In this document: positions 1 to 14,046 of the stretch, one piece after another
Position numbering within the stretch: position 1 is the stretch's first letter
How the letters are laid out: each line of letters starts with the position of its first letter
NCBI RefSeq assembly: GCF_901709675.1
Contig: NC_051089.1
Coordinates: forward strand, 2,759,476 to 2,823,475
Source of the DNA: Syngnathus acus
Taxonomy: Eukaryota > Chordata > Actinopteri > Syngnathiformes > Syngnathidae
DNA length: 64,000 bases
Direction: 5' to 3'
Made by a program: the position numbers and the translations under genes
The notes under the pieces: generated by a model
Seen by the model: the letters and a program-made list of their open reading frames with translations, nothing else
What the model was told of the DNA's origin: nothing
Databases searched by the model: none

Positions 1-2570
1 CTCGCTTGTGTTATGCCAGTGATTTCAGAACTGCAGCACAATTTAGAATATACTACTCGAGGGCGACATTTGGCAGTCTTCATTTAGCCGAGTTTATTAG
101 CTCGGCGGCATTAGTCCAAGTCTTCATAATTGCAACACTGCAATCTAATGAAGAATTTACGCACCTCCAGCTCCACGAGCCCCTGAAGAGGTTAAGCATG
201 GAGAAGAAACTCGAGGGAATGGAAGCTAAATGTTTTATGTACACTATGCATTTTCTGCCAGGAAAAAAAAAGAAAAAAAAGCTAGTGATTCATAGACATC
301 AGTGAGGGCCATATCCTGCAAAAGAGAATATGGCTTTCAGAGTGGAATCTGGACCAAAATCAACTTGTGGCTAACAATGAATCTGTCTGTCTTTTATGGG
401 TGGACGTCAACATTGCCAACATGACTGCCAACCAACCAACTTTGGGAGCACTTAATCTAATGGGGTGCTGTTGCAAAAGCAAGTCCTTAATCTTCATTGA
501 AGGCTCACTGGGTAGGTAAAGCTACATCTGCAAGTTCTTTGAAAGGCTACTAGTAAAGGAAAAATAAATAAAATAAATATATATATGTATATATAATTAT
601 TATTATTAATATATGTATATATGTATACATATATAATGTATATAAAAAATATTAAAAAATTAGATATAAAAGGTATCTTTTTTCGTACAATAACATTCTC
701 AAACAGCCTATGTATGTGCAGAAAGGATCGAAATCGACATTTGTTGCAAGTCACATATTGACTTTGTATTCTTCTTCATCTTTTCATTGCTTGGCAGATA
801 AAAACAAACAAAATCCACCCAAGCAGAGAAATGTTGGAACGCTGCCTGGGTGTCAGATTGGTACTGAAGCGTTTGTCTTTGTCTGTCATTCTCTCTGTTC
901 CCCCCCCAAGAAAAAAAATATCTTGAGCAATTCAACCCAAGCCTGCATTGTTAGCAATATGTTTATATTTGAGAAATACGATGCTTTCAATTGTAGTCGA
1001 CGTAAATTTAACGCAAAGTCGCCTTTAAAGGATGGCGGCATTCAGGTAAACCCGTGAGTCCAATTAACACTTGATGAGTAAAAAAAAAAAAAGAAGGCGG
1101 TGGACGGTGAGAAACAGAGGTTGAGATGATCATCCTGTCCCAGAGTGCATTATTAAAAGTGTATCCTCCACCCTCCAGCATACCATTAGTCAAACTCGGC
1201 CAATTACCGCAAGGCCACCAGACATATCAAGGAAGGCATCTTGACCTCACACTGATTGCAGACACGCACACACTCAAACAATCGCACGAGTTTTCCAATG
1301 TTGTTTCCAGGCAGATGGGACCATCTTGCCTTTAAAATACCAAACGCTCCGCTCCTCTTTGTCAATCAATAATGGTTATCCTTTTATAGATGACAGAGAA
1401 GAAATGTCACGTGCACAGTTGCACTTATCTGTATTTTCAAACACAATAATTGCTTGGAGTCATGTTGTCTGTTTATTCACTTTTTTTTTTTTAGTTATTT
1501 GACAAAGGAAAATCTGTGGTCTGATTAATTAACATTTATGTACCATGGTCAAAAACAAGACACGGGCCAGCTAAGATAATTGTTTCGTGACAGAAGTGCG
1601 CTCATGATTAAAACAAGCACGAGATAAAAAGCTTACAGAGGCAGGGAAACATTGATAATGAAGTCGGAGGTGATGACGAACACACAGAGGGAGGATGTGG
1701 ATCGAGCAGGGGGTCTTGGATTCATTTCTCTCTCTGCTTGACATTTTGAAGAGAGTCATACGGTGACATTTAGCAGCAGAAACAATCACCGCAGCCTCTA
1801 TTTGAAGTCCAAATAGCCAATTACAGGTGTGATTTTCGCCTTCCTGTCTGCTATATTTTTAAGGTCATGTCAGAGGGCACGGCATCTGTGGGTGCGTTTG
1901 AGCGTCCGTGTGTCAATGCGTGATGCGCGCAGCCTGTTGTGAGAGCTTAGGAATAGCTTCCGTAGGGTCTGTGCATTCCAGCGGCTGTTCTGACATGTTG
2001 TAAATACAAGGTGTTAGAGAAAACATTGGAAGGGGGTGGTGGAAATCACTCTCGGCAGCTGAGGGTGGGGAAGGGGGGAGGAAGCAGGCTATCATACATA
2101 AACAAACTAGCTCATCTGCAATCAGAAATGGGAAAAACTCTGTTTGGCAATGATATGGAAAATACACCCAAGCCATTGTCACCCAAGATTTAGGCAAGGT
2201 TATATTCTCAAAGTACATGCATCTCGTAAGCTCCTGATGTAGCAAGCTTAACCTTCATTTAAACCTCTGAAGTGAAAAAGGTCAAACTCAATAAAAAAGA
2301 TAATAATTCACTGTTCAGACTAGTATAAGTGCACTATTACTACAGATTCAGAACAAATGTCAAAAGGGACCATAAGTAATGAAAGGGAATTTAAAAAAAA
2401 ACTAATTACTACAGATACTGGTCTAAAGTTGAGAACCAGCTCTTTATTTGACTATATTGGTATATTGAAGAAGACCACCGGCATGAGACCACCACTGCGG
2501 CTCCAAAATGACCTCAGCTCCGCGAGCGTGCACATTTATTTTGCAGCACTTGACGCAAGCATTTTCTTAC
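1..2570. other. Left flank without recognised gene; presumed intron 1 of a minus-strand gene
   Basis: No reading frame here resembles a known protein. If the exon at 2,571-2,631 is real, this stretch is the beginning of its first intron and the gene continues left of the window. Simple-sequence content: A-rich tract 261-280, TA-rich tract about 570-665, A-tract 1,080-1,092, T-tract 1,482-1,492. The short ORFs are AT-rich and unrelated to each other, as expected by chance. Confidence 0.5.
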
Positions 2571-2631
2571 CTGCACTCAGGCTGAGCAGCGAAGTTGTCA
2601 CTGCAACCCACAGCACGGCACCCGGCTGCAT
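2571..2631 (-). CDS. Candidate first coding exon encoding a signal peptide (partial gene)
   Basis: Read on the minus strand, an ATG at 2,631-2,629 with A at -3 (good Kozak position) opens 20 codons plus one base. The peptide starts MQPGA and has an uninterrupted hydrophobic core, VLWVAVTTSLLSL, followed by small residues (SAG): the layout of a cleavable secretion signal. The frame runs directly into CAG|GTAAGA at 2,573-2,565, a near-perfect vertebrate splice donor, leaving a phase-1 intron. A signal-peptide exon ending in phase 1 is typical of secreted or single-pass membrane proteins such as Ig-superfamily, lectin and proteoglycan genes. I cannot name the gene: no further exon lies in the window, because the intron leads off its left end. 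The exon is too short for an ORF scan. What is seen: start context, hydrophobic core and donor. What is inferred: that it is transcribed. Confidence 0.5.
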
Positions 2632-2960
2632 CTTGGAGCCCGCTTGTATCGCTCTTCTCCGGGCTTCCCCTTGCGCCTTCTTCTCTCTTCACTTAAATCA
2701 GCGAGCTTGGGACACTAAAAGACGCTCCGGCATTTCACGTTAGTCTAATAGCATGACTGATGTCGCCCGTTTTTGCTGAAACGTCACTCTGCCTCTTGGA
2801 TGCACGGACGAAACTAAACGGAGATTTAAAAGTTAACTTCAATGACTTGCTCGTCAACAGTCTCAAGCATGTTATGCTCCGCTCGCTCCGGCCGGAGTTA
2901 CCATAAGGCACTTCGGACTGTACCAAAGTAAGCCGGAGGGAGGATGTGGTTGAGTCTTTC
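2632..2960 (-). promoter_or_regulatory. Candidate 5' UTR and promoter of the signal-peptide gene
   Basis: The ~330 bases upstream of the ATG are noticeably richer in G+C and CpG than the AT-rich surroundings (for example around 2,640-2,720 and 2,875-2,905), as expected for a TATA-less CpG promoter. I see no clear TATA box at a fixed distance and cannot place a transcription start. The call depends entirely on the exon at 2,571-2,631. Confidence 0.25.
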
Positions 2961-5900
2961 GCCGTAGATTTTGGAATGACTCGTCAAATGTTAATGATAT
3001 AGTAAAATATTGATCGGACTGCTCTATTAGGAATGAATTTCCCAAATACCTTGTTTTTACATATCCTTATTTTCCCTTCATTATCACCCAAAAAATGAAA
3101 TGACCCCTCTCTCTGCTGTGCTTTGGGTGAACCTTTTTCTTTTTGTAAATACCAAAGTCAAAATAAGTATGACATCCGTGGCAGGCGATCTAAATATTAG
3201 TGAATGGTGACCAAGATATTTGAGTCTTCGTGTTTGCAAATATTTAAGACATATGTAAACTGTGTATGTAGAGAATGCATACAAATGGACAGCTCATCTT
3301 CAGTGGAAGTGCCCAAAAGGCATTATCCAGTCTTAATGCAACATGCATGTTACAATAAGAATGGTATATGAAACATTCTTTCACCCCAGTGGCCTCTTTA
3401 GATAGACACACATCTATCTAACTATTAAGAAGCCTAATCTAACATATGTCTATTTAAACAATACATTTAGTATGTATGTTTAACATGAATTTTCAAAAAG
3501 TACCCTTGTTGAAAGATGTTCAGGTTTCTGACTCAGAATTTAACTAGCTTTAAATTTGGGGAATGATTATAACATGTGGCAAATACGAGCCAACTGTACA
3601 CTCCAAATGTGAACTAAAGGAGTGTGTGCACACATTTATAAATCTGAAGAGAATTTAGTGGTGGCTGTGAGTGCGTCAATACAGGTCGCCATGGCAGCAA
3701 AGTGTCTTCTAATACTGGAGAATGCAGTGCTTTCATAAATGACATTTCTAAAATCTCTTATCTTTCGTTTTGGCGAGATCTCCACAGAAGTCTTTGTCAT
3801 CCCAAGTGTTTGAGAATGACTATGCCGGTGGTTGAAATGATATTTACTCATTTGCAAATGTCACCTTCAGTGTTTCAAGTGTGTTATAGTGACTTACAAT
3901 AATACTAAATATGCTTTTTTTAAGTACAGTAAACATCTTACAGATTATGCTGGTTTCAATGAATGGGACATCTGATCCGGGATCATGACTTCAACTAAAT
4001 TGTCTGACATCCCGAGTGGCCAACCTGCAACTGCCAGCTGTGGCCTCTTTCAACTTCCCTCATGTCACTGAGAGGCGAAATAGAGACGTTTAATTAAAAT
4101 CTATGATTAATGTGAGCAAGTGAGCAAGATGGAGTCTCTATGAATGGTTGCAAAGCCTTCCGGCCAACATACAGAAAGACAATTTGCATGCACATGACCT
4201 TGTCTGAAAAAGACATTACCAACCATTAATGCACATCACTGTTTTTTTACATATTTATTTACATAAAAAAACTTTAATATTCAGTTATTATTTATAAGTG
4301 AACACATTGAAGAGTGTCTTGATTTTTATTCTTCAACTCAAGCCATTCACAGACTATATGAATAAAAAAAAGGTTTTACGTACAATTCAATACTGTTACC
4401 AAATTTGGCACCCCCTAGTGGTACTAAAGGGGGGTCTCACGCTCAGGCTTACTTTCAAGACTAACATAACACATCGCCAATAGAAGTGAAACGATTCGAC
4501 ACTGTAACTGTTGCAGTGATGAGCTCAGATGTTCCTCAGCTTGCACTTTGACATTCAGCCCATTGCTTTTTCTGTCCCACATCCTGTTACCACTTTTATT
4601 CATTACTCCTAATTTCAGTTTGCAGCTGTGTTCAGCAAACCTCAGGTTAACGTCAGTGCACGCTTGGTTTGGAACTGGATGCCCTGCTCTGCGGGCTCTT
4701 TAAGTATAAGGCTTTTTCTGTGTGACTTTTACTTTGCGGATGCTTAACTCTTCGTGCTTTCCTTGGATTATGTACACATTTGCATGTGCGTAAAAGTACA
4801 AAAGGGCTCAGTTCTTTCAAAGAATGAATCAGGACGAATGAACAATTTACGACAATAAATCTTAAAAATAGGTAAATCCTGTAAATTAATGCCTGGTATG
4901 ATGGATTTCTTGTGCCACAAAATTAATGACGCTGTGACTCTTTCATCTTCGAAATCAATTTGTTTTTCATTCTTGCCTGTAGTTGCTTTTTGATCAAATC
5001 ATGAGGTACAACAAATAAAGGAGCCGCCGACATCAGTCAGCTTGCGTGATCCAACATTAAGTGTACCGACGTGCACAAAAGAGATTGAGATCCAAACGTA
5101 CATACTCAGCAGCTAAGAAAAGCAAACACACTTGATCCCGCAGGTGCACTTAGCGTGAATGCTTTCACATGCAAGTAAACACGTGCAAAGCATACAGTGC
5201 AAATCTATAGAGGTCCAAGCCGCTGTCTTGGCATCACTTCTTCAAACCCTCATTGGGAGCCCATCGGATCTTTCGTGCGTCTCATTGTGTTGTGCCCTCG
5301 GCGCCGCTGCTATCAAAGAGTCCCAAGCGAGAGGTGAACTTCTGGATTTCTGGAAGCTTTAGGTGGAGCAAAGGACGGTTAAGATGTCTTTTAAGGCAGC
5401 TGAAAGACAAACTAAAAGGAGACAAGCTTTCGTATGAACGGAATGCGGAGTTCTGAATGACAAATTTAACTCAGATGGAACCAAATATGGATGCAAAAAA
5501 CAAAAAAGCTGCTACAACATGTTTAGTGATTTAACGCCACCGAGGTCTGCATCCACTGTGGCATGTCTGCTGGTTCACACCCTGCATCAAAGTTCACAGT
5601 TCATCTTCTCATAAGAGTGGTGTCATATCAAAAATGCCATTTCGCGTGGAAGACATTGGATGCTCCAAATCAACACAACACTGTGACTTTCATGCAATCA
5701 ATGCACAAAGCTGGTATTCAGTTTGCAATGTTTGGACTGTTTCACCCTGTCAACTAAATGTTCCCCATTAAAATATCGCTTTGTACAAGCAACACATCAG
5801 TGCCGACGTGCTTCATTGTTCTCGTTATTCAAACAAACAAATAAACTCAGTCAATAGATTGATTTTATATTTTATTTTGGATTTTACATTTTGTTTGAGC

Positions 5901-6960
5901 CTTTCAAACTTACATTTAATGATGGTAAAAAAAATATTGTAATTGTGTGACCTATGCATGACTGTTCTTCACAGTAATAATAAAACATGGACTAACATTT
6001 ACTTTTGCACTAGAAGCAGCTGCACGTTGCCTATAATTACTGAAGTGTGGCAGTATATTTAAAAAAAAAAAAAAAAGGCTCCAAAGTCCTACTATCATCA
6101 TACATTGTACAGTATAATATGCAGGCAGATTTGTGTACACAAAATCTCGATTTTCTCTGACAAAAGCTTTGCATTCCCTCTATAATATTTTTGTCCTCTG
6201 AATGTTTTTGTGTGCTCGGATTTTCTTTTAACCTTCATAATAACAGATTTGTGATGTTTGCATGTTTCTATGGAATCTTTTTTTTCGCCAAGTAATATAG
6301 GCCCAAGTTCGGGCCTGCAGCTGTGTCAATAGACTACCAAGCAAACCCAAAGTACTCTCAAAATCCTGCAAACTCTCTTTTATGTTGGCCATCTGGCTAT
6401 AAGGCAGGGCTGTTTACATTTTTTTTCATTGTCAAAAAAGAAAGAAAATTCACCTGTGGTTGTGGGTATGTGTGTGTGTGTGTACCTGTTGAGTGACAAA
6501 CAACACCTGTTTGTCAAAAGGACCTTTGACCTATATCTGAGTCGGTGAGCTTGAGCTAGGTACAGATGGAAAAACATTACAAAATCACATTTCTAGTTAT
6601 GATTTCAGTCGAGGTTGCTTGATATTTTATTTACACTGATGTGTTTACCAAAGGGAAAGTGTTAACTATTTAATAGACAAGAGTCAAAATAGAAAAACGC
6701 CACGGAGAAATTGCGCTGTGGCAACACAAGATGGCCACCGGTGGCTTTACTTCATGCTATGGCAAGTAAGCAGCATTGTTAGTCCGCATACATTTTAGAC
6801 GAGAAGAAACACTATCATTCATACTTTGACACCGTTTTGACACCTCCTCAGGACAAAATGTATGAATAAAAATAAATATATTAAATGCTTTCCACAGTGC
6901 AGATCAAGCGATCAAGATTTTCCACTGACATTTAATTTAGGTTAGCAAATAAATCACGGT
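2961..6960. other. Non-coding DNA, no gene recognised
   Basis: AT-rich sequence with only short chance ORFs. Notable tracts: A-tract 6,060-6,076 and a GT dinucleotide run at about 6,470-6,483. It would lie upstream of the signal-peptide gene. Conserved non-coding elements may exist here but cannot be recognised without a cross-species alignment. Confidence 0.5.
4407..4421 (-). promoter_or_regulatory. CTCF-like core motif
   Basis: On the minus strand the 15 bases read CCACTAGGGGGTGCC, which match the vertebrate CTCF core (CCASYAGRKGGCRSY) at all but one position. It is a single site in AT-rich DNA upstream of the candidate promoter. The CCCCCTAGTGG string also occurs inside some teleost repeats, so occupancy cannot be assumed. 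Confidence 0.3.
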
Positions 6961-7110
6961 GGTGCGCGTGGTAGCGCAGCTGCCTCACCGCAAGGAGTTT
7001 AGGGTTGGGATGGCAAGCCGATATTCCGAACTTAGGTCTGAGTGTGCATCTTCTCCCTGTGCTTGGGTTTTATCAAGGTGTTGTTCCTTCTCGCAGCTGT
7101 TTGGCTACTT
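6961..7110 (+). mobile_element. Degenerate tRNA-derived SINE-like repeat
   Basis: TAGCGCAGCTG at 6,972-6,982 fits the RNA polymerase III A box (TRGYNNANNNG). The following text (cctcaccgcaaggag, then gcatcttctccctgtgcttgg) resembles a decayed copy of a very common teleost repeat whose head is tRNA-like and whose body reads like gtttgcatgttctccccgtgc. The B box region (about 7,001-7,015) is badly eroded, so this copy is old and unlikely to be transcribed. The family assignment is from memory. Confidence 0.4.
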
Positions 7111-10100
7111 TTGAATCTGAAATGTCCCTAGGTCCATTTATCTTCAGTCCATCAGCTCAACATGCCGATTTTACCTCATAGTATATTTATTTTATTTGTG
7201 CAAAATGTTATTTTCTTCCTAATTATGATTGAGGACGAAACAAAAGACTGAAGAGAAACGGGATCGTCTTCAATCTCCTCCCATGGCACTATCCAACGTT
7301 CCTAATTCAACCCAGAATGTATGCTCTCTGTGCAAGTTGATGCAAAATATTGTCTTGCGTGAACAATCAGCGACTGTTTTGAGAAAATCAAAGAACAGTT
7401 AGTGCATAAACAAAGTTGAATAACATGCTGTCACAGACACTTATTTAAATGAATTCCATATTATCTGTGCTGAATATTACAACTGAATGGTGAAAGGTTT
7501 TCGAGAAATGTCATCTCAATTTCAATCTTAAACCTCAGACGGAATTGTTTGGTTTCAAACGACTGACTTGTACAGAAGACTTCTGACCGAACAATTATAC
7601 GTGTCAAGAGGAGAGGGATCTGGCGCCATCGGCCTTCGTAACGTGCCATTATTGAAACCGCAACATCGCCGTGACACATCTGGGTTTTCAACTAAAGATC
7701 AACTGCCACCTCATAAAAGTACGCATATAAAAAGTCAGACAGACAGACATTTTTTGTGGGGAAAAATGGACAAAAGGAGTTGTCACACTTAATGTCAGTT
7801 CTTTTTCATTCCATGAATGCTGATTTTTATGAGAGAGAGCATTTTGTACTGGGAAAAAAATATTCACAGTGAGTGGTTATTTTCTTGTTTGCTTCAAACC
7901 CTTTGTTGACAAATAATGCCTTGGGAAATGTAATATGAATTTTTTTTATTTAGCTCACTGTTTTGCATGATGCTACGAGAAGAGAGAAAAGCAAGCAAAC
8001 CCTTCTGAAGTTCAGTGCTGAAATGCTTACCGGATCTGCGGTCTCTAAATCCCCAGAGCCTCATTCGGGTTTATTACCCCTCCTCGCCCCCCCCCGTCCC
8101 GTTCACTACTTAACCTCTACTCCTACACTTACACTGTCCGCTTTGACAGATTGGAGGAAATGAACATCTGCAAATTGGCTCTCAGTGGTGAGGCGAGACC
8201 ATACACGCAAGATCTTCTTTCAAACCAAAGTCTGGCATGCTCCAAAATCACCTGTCTTTCTTCTCATTTAAATTAGCATAAGAAAGACGTTTTAGATTTT
8301 ATATATATCTATATATATATATATAAAGATATAGCGTGGACTCCATTTAGCTTAATAGACACTTCAAAATGTATTTTATGTCTCTAGCAAGCGACGTAAG
8401 GGACTATATGCGTGAGACGTGTACATTGTTCTTTAATTAGGTTTGAGTGTTTTAATGCACTCTGAAGTGTGTACACAGTTTGGTGTGTAATGTGCACTTG
8501 CAAGATGAAGCATTGTGCTCATGATAAGTGCCGCAAACACTTTTAGGGAAGTGTTTATTCATCTATGATGAACTCATAGTTTTAATTTGCTATATAATAA
8601 GGCTATATTTGGTCTGCTCCTGTGTGTTGATTTGCATAATCATAGAAATTGTAGAGCCCAAAAGCAGACAAAAATGTTAGGTATTATGTTTTTTTTAATG
8701 ATGATGGCAACGGGAAATACACATTTGTCGTCACTCTTGGTACAGAACGTCGCGACATTTCTTTACCTGATGTATTTATTATTAAAAACAGAGATTGAAG
8801 GTGTGAATGCCTTTCAATGTGTAAAGTTCCTTTTGCACAAGTCACACATTTCAACCGCCTCGCAGAAAAACCACATACAAGTCAGCCAAATATGCTGAAT
8901 ATCCCTTTGCTGTAATATTTAAATCAAAGTCTTCTAATAATATTTTTACATCTCTGGAAAATTGGCAGGATGAAGGCTTATTTTGAATCCGGGATTCTAT
9001 AGTCTGATTGCCTCGACTGAAGTTACACTGATGTCGGTTTCAGCCGCTCACAAACATGAGCAAATATGATCTGCAGTTCATTTTCGTATTAAATTAAGTC
9101 CAAACAAACCGCAAATGGTTCTAACAGACCACACAGAAAGAATTTGCCTTTCAAAAGACAAGCGATACAGTATATATATCCCACAACAAAGTTTATTATT
9201 TCCAGTTGGTTTGAGATTATGCAGATAATTCTTGAAACCACAATACTTGACTAAAATTGCATTTAAATTCTTTTCTTCAACCCTCAACTAGCTAGAATGA
9301 ATTGTTCCACTTTATTTATGTTTGCAGATGGTTATTTCATAGCCGTGCGCTGTAGCCAATCGCAGCTAATAGAGTGTGTGTCTAACAGAGGTTTAAATAA
9401 AGGACACAATGTCTGTGGGGAGAAACAGGCAAGGTGACAAGGAGAGAGAGCGGCCAGCCAAGGAGATGAAATTAGGGAAGGCCGGTGGCTAAGATTGGCT
9501 CGACACAGACATTTTCTGTGAATGTTTGATGGCGCCTGAAACATCCCTTGCCTCCGTTGGCTGCCTGCCTGTAAGCCCGTCCTGAACCCACATGCTGAGA
9601 AACTATTTCCAGGTGTGAAATGGATCCAGTGTGGCACTGCTTTAGGGATTTGGAAAGGCGGAAAATGGAAACTTCATTTTGATGAAGACTGCAGCTAAAG
9701 CATAATCTACCTTTGCTGGGCCTCTGTGGCTTAGACATTATGAGCTACATTGGAAGAGAAAATCCCGCAATACACCGCAAATGCTAATATCCGTCAATAG
9801 CAAGTTAGCTAAATATATAAACACAACGTGCTTGTGGCTGTAGTCTGATAGCCTGATATGTTTTAGACTTGGGAATAGAAAGTGCCATTTTTCGGACAAC
9901 CTCTTTGTGAGCGCAGTTTTACTCCTGCGATGCTCGTTAAGTATGTCCGCTCCCGTCAATTTGTCACATCAGTGAGGAATTCGGCGAAAACAAGTCACAT
10001 TTCACTTTTTCTTTCCTGTTGTCTGTTGCAACTATGTCAAAATGTCTTACCACAACAATGGGATTATATTTGACACTGAAAATTCATTCACATAACCAGT

Positions 10101-12532
10101 CTAGGTTCGGGCTGAAACGGGTTCTTTGGTGGCGTCAAAGACACAAGTCTGCTTGTGGGTGTCAAGTGCGCTGTGGTGTGGAGAGCTGAAACTTCTTGAA
10201 GCCCCGTCACTTCCCAGGCCCTGCCCTTGAGCCAAAGTCAATGTTGTCCTTGCGTTCCTAGCCCAGTTTCAGGAGGGAAAATGAGGGTGACGGAGTTGTT
10301 CAAATTAAACTGCCGCTTGGGTAAACAGACTGGATTTTCTCCTCATCACCTGTGTCACCTGGTTCTGCCCGTCACTTCTCACCCCTCCATTCGGCGATTT
10401 GCCTTTTACTGTCCAGATAGCCTTCATGCAGGAAACCTAAAGAAACATAAATATAATAGCTGTGTTTGGATAAGAATCAGTTTCACTTCCAGTCATATTA
10501 AGGTCATTAATCTGTTTTTTAAGAGATAATCACTTACTGGGCTGAGCTTTACCTTAATTATTCATATTTTGCTGCACAAGTGGGCAATATATTAGAATCA
10601 GAACCACCTTTTTAACTTCATGAATTAATGTTAATTAATTCCTAAAATGTCATTAAACCAGATGGCGAGCCTGAAATACCTCATCACATTTTTACCCCCA
10701 CTATTGACAGAAGAGACAAAGGCACAAAACTGAACGTATCGTTATTTTAAAAAAAAGTAATTTTCTCAAGTGCGTTGCATTGTGTCATCTGTTTGCATAG
10801 TAAATTAGAAAGAAAATGAACATTGAGTTTCTTGACACTGCAGGCACTTCCAACAAGGGCAATTTGTAATGCACGATGACTGTAATGGATTCAGTTTCGG
10901 GAGTTAGGAAGGCAGAGCCCGTCCTGTCCTCCCAACTGCTCTGCATTCAAAGCAGCCATTGTTTATTCCACCAGACAGTACCTGCCTGCAATTGCACCTC
11001 TACTATTCCCAGAAACGAAAAAGGCGTTCGTTAGCGACAAACTGGCGGACGTTTGGAAGTCTGTGCAGATGACAGGTCAACAAATTCTAGGGTGGATTAT
11101 GTTGGACCTCGAGTTGCAATACAATCTTGGTTGTTTATGTATATATATTCAGTATGTATAATGTGTTTCTGAAATCTTCTCAAGGGGCTTTTCAATGATT
11201 TTCCATGGATAAGAACAACATATCACTCATTTGCTGTCCTCTCCCCTTCCCCCCTTGGAATGAGCTCATCACATTTCCACATCCCCAACCATTACAAAAT
11301 CTCTCTTTTCTGCCCACAATCCATCTTGGCTCTCTTCATTTCTCATGCCTTTTTTCTCATAAGCACAGTTGACCTTTCAGTGGTATTGTCTTGTTGCGAT
11401 CAGCACAACATAAACAAATGTTTGTGCGAATGAGAGCTGGAGAGCACGAGGGCGACCACGATTTCCCCTCTTGGCTAATGGCAGGTTTTAAAAATGGAAT
11501 CGAGTGAATGAGTAGCCTGAAAAGCATTGCCAGAATGACATAATGAGATCCAAAAACAACACAGAGCTAAAAATGGAGCGGGGCCTCTCAAAAACAACAC
11601 ACTCCAGCAAAGATTATTGCTTCTATCTTCACACTGATTTAAGGCCAACGTGAAAATGACGACAACTGAAGAGACTGTACCAATTTTCAATCAGAACGTT
11701 CAATATGCAAGAGAGGACGTAGACGAGAATTTATGACATGCATGCTTCATGCTCTGCGTGTGTCCAAGGAAATGTTCTCGCAACTCCCGCTGTCATGCAG
11801 CCTAGAGTGTTTATTGATTCAATAAAGCTTTGAGTAGTTGACGTTTCCCGCTCACCTGTGTGTTTGTTTGCAAGCTGGTAATTATGAACCCGAATGCTGC
11901 AACGGGAGATCGTGTTGCTTGGGCAGAGAGGAGCATGGGGATCAAGCGTATCATGGCTGAGGTGAGAGACAGATGTCTGGCCTCTGATCACAACAGGTCA
12001 CCGCTAATGTGATCAGAGGAGGAGCAGTGACACGCTGACACCACACACGCATGCACACGGCTGCACAAGGAAAGAATTTGTAGTTTGTAACTGATCCGAC
12101 CGAGCTTGGCCTGCTCTTTAATACAACAGCACCATTGTTTTTAATCTATTTACCTCTATTCTGTTTTGGTTGTACAAATAAACAGAATTGTGATTGATTT
12201 GATGCAATATACCGTACTGTTGTAAGACTAATGATGATTCCGTTTTTTTTTTTGGGGGGGGCATTCCGCTTTCATTCTGCCTGAGTGGCAAGTTCATTGT
12301 AGTGGAGAGGTTTGTGTCCAAGTGAGCCAAGTTAACTTGAGCTTAATGCCTCTGGCAGGGTCTCCCTGGGCAATTATATTTCACTATCCCGTCACAATTC
12401 ACCCACAGATTTACTATTTAAACACCATATTCGCAGTTCCAGCTGCGAGACTTGTCATCGCTAATACAAAAAAAAGTTCCACAGTTAACATCATATCAAA
12501 ATCACAAGTGTGTGTTCCTGTTGTCTAGCTAC
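7111..12532. other. Non-coding DNA, no gene recognised
   Basis: Only short chance ORFs. Contains a TA-rich microsatellite at about 8,300-8,327, a C-tract at about 8,089-8,097 and a T12-G8-like tract at about 12,243-12,260. Some stretches (7,570-7,700, 9,350-9,720, 10,900-11,050) have more balanced composition and could hold conserved elements, but I see no splice-flanked frame that I would call an exon. Confidence 0.45.
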
Positions 12533-12882
12533 GTATCTATGCTAGCTACGATGGTCATATTGATAACTCTGGTTCATCTTAACCATATAATCCATAGTAC
12601 AGGTTAAAATAAGAAAGAAAAATGAATGAGTAATCCCTTCTAAGTAAAAAGGGTTTTGATTTTTAGCCAGACTATTGTAATTTGTTTTACAGAAATTTGT
12701 CTATCCATCACTGTATCTATGCTAGCTACTAGCTACTATGGTCATATTGGTTTTGCAAAATCTGGTTCAGATTTACAAAACAATCCATAGTACAGGATTA
12801 AACAAGAAAAAAAAATGAAGGGGTAATCCCTTCAAAATAAAATGTATTGTTTTTTTAGGCAGACTATTGTAATTTCTTTACA
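12533..12882 (+). repeat. Diverged tandem duplication, two copies of about 180 bp
   Basis: Copy 1 (12,533-12,712) and copy 2 (12,713-12,882) share, in the same order, GTATCTATGCTAGCTAC, ATGGTCATATTG, AATCCATAGTACAGG, GTAATCCCTTC and CAGACTATTGTAATTT. The repeat offset is 180 bp. Copies differ by many substitutions and small indels, so the duplication is old. No coding potential. Confidence 0.85.
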
Positions 12883-14046
12883 GGTGGTCTTTTATTTTTT
12901 ACCATCCCCTGCTCGGCGCAAGCAAAAACAGTCTCTGAAACTTGAGTAAATCTGTCGGGCCAGCAGCGATCTGTTCAGTGTTTTAGGCAGCTGCAGATTT
13001 ATATTTTTACTGTAATTCCATCAAGCTTCATTACAGCGTCAAGCCTGAACTGGAAGGTGTTGGACGTGATACCACAAGATGGAGGTTGGAGCGTGATAAA
13101 CTTTTGTTGGCCAGCACTTGAACAGCATTCGAGCTTTGAGATTAATTTGAGAGTCGGGTATGATTTGGAATGGAAATGTTTACTCTGTTCATTTTCACAC
13201 TTTTCATTACAAACCACAAAGGACTTGGAAACAACAGAGTCATTTTTTATTTGATGTTTAGATGATACATATACGTATTCACTTATGAGCTCATGGATTC
13301 GCCCTCGTAATTAATTTGTTCTGTCCAGTAATTCTTGTCAACATTCTCTTCAAAAACTTGGTGTAAATGTTCTTGGCCATTTTTTCCTGTAATTCAGTTT
13401 TTTCTTTCAGCTTTGGTATGAAACCACCCAAAACAAATTTTCTGCCAATGACATATTCCTCTACGACACATTCTCAACAAAGAGGCCAACCACAAAATTT
13501 TCAGAAAGGACTAACACAATATTTTTATTTCAATCAAAGTAGATTTAATTTGCCCAGCCTTACATCGTCTGTTTTGACCTGCAAGCCATCATGTACGTTT
13601 GTAGTTTTCACATGCCCAAATAATTTGTTGGCTACAAACGCAACAAAAGCCTCTTGAGACAAACACAAAACAGAATTATTTTCTCATGGTGGAAAAGGGG
13701 TTGGCACGGCAACAGACCACATGGACCACGTACACTCTGTCCATCAATAGTTTTAATACCGCTCCAGATCTGGAGGCCACATGTGACTTTGTGACAATTA
13801 CGTTATTCCTTGTGTACTTTTAAATACAATCTTTGAGCTATGTCTGTGGAGGCATTGTATGCGACCTACTTTGTATTCCAATACGGGTAACCTGTAATAT
13901 GCTTCAGAATGAAATTTAATTTATGATAAAAATATCTTGAAAGAACTCTTCAGAACCTTTTAGCATGTTGATGCCTGTACATGTTCTTTAGATAACATGA
14001 CCTGCTTTTCCGGGTAATCATAGAGTCGACACGCTCGTCTTTGCGA

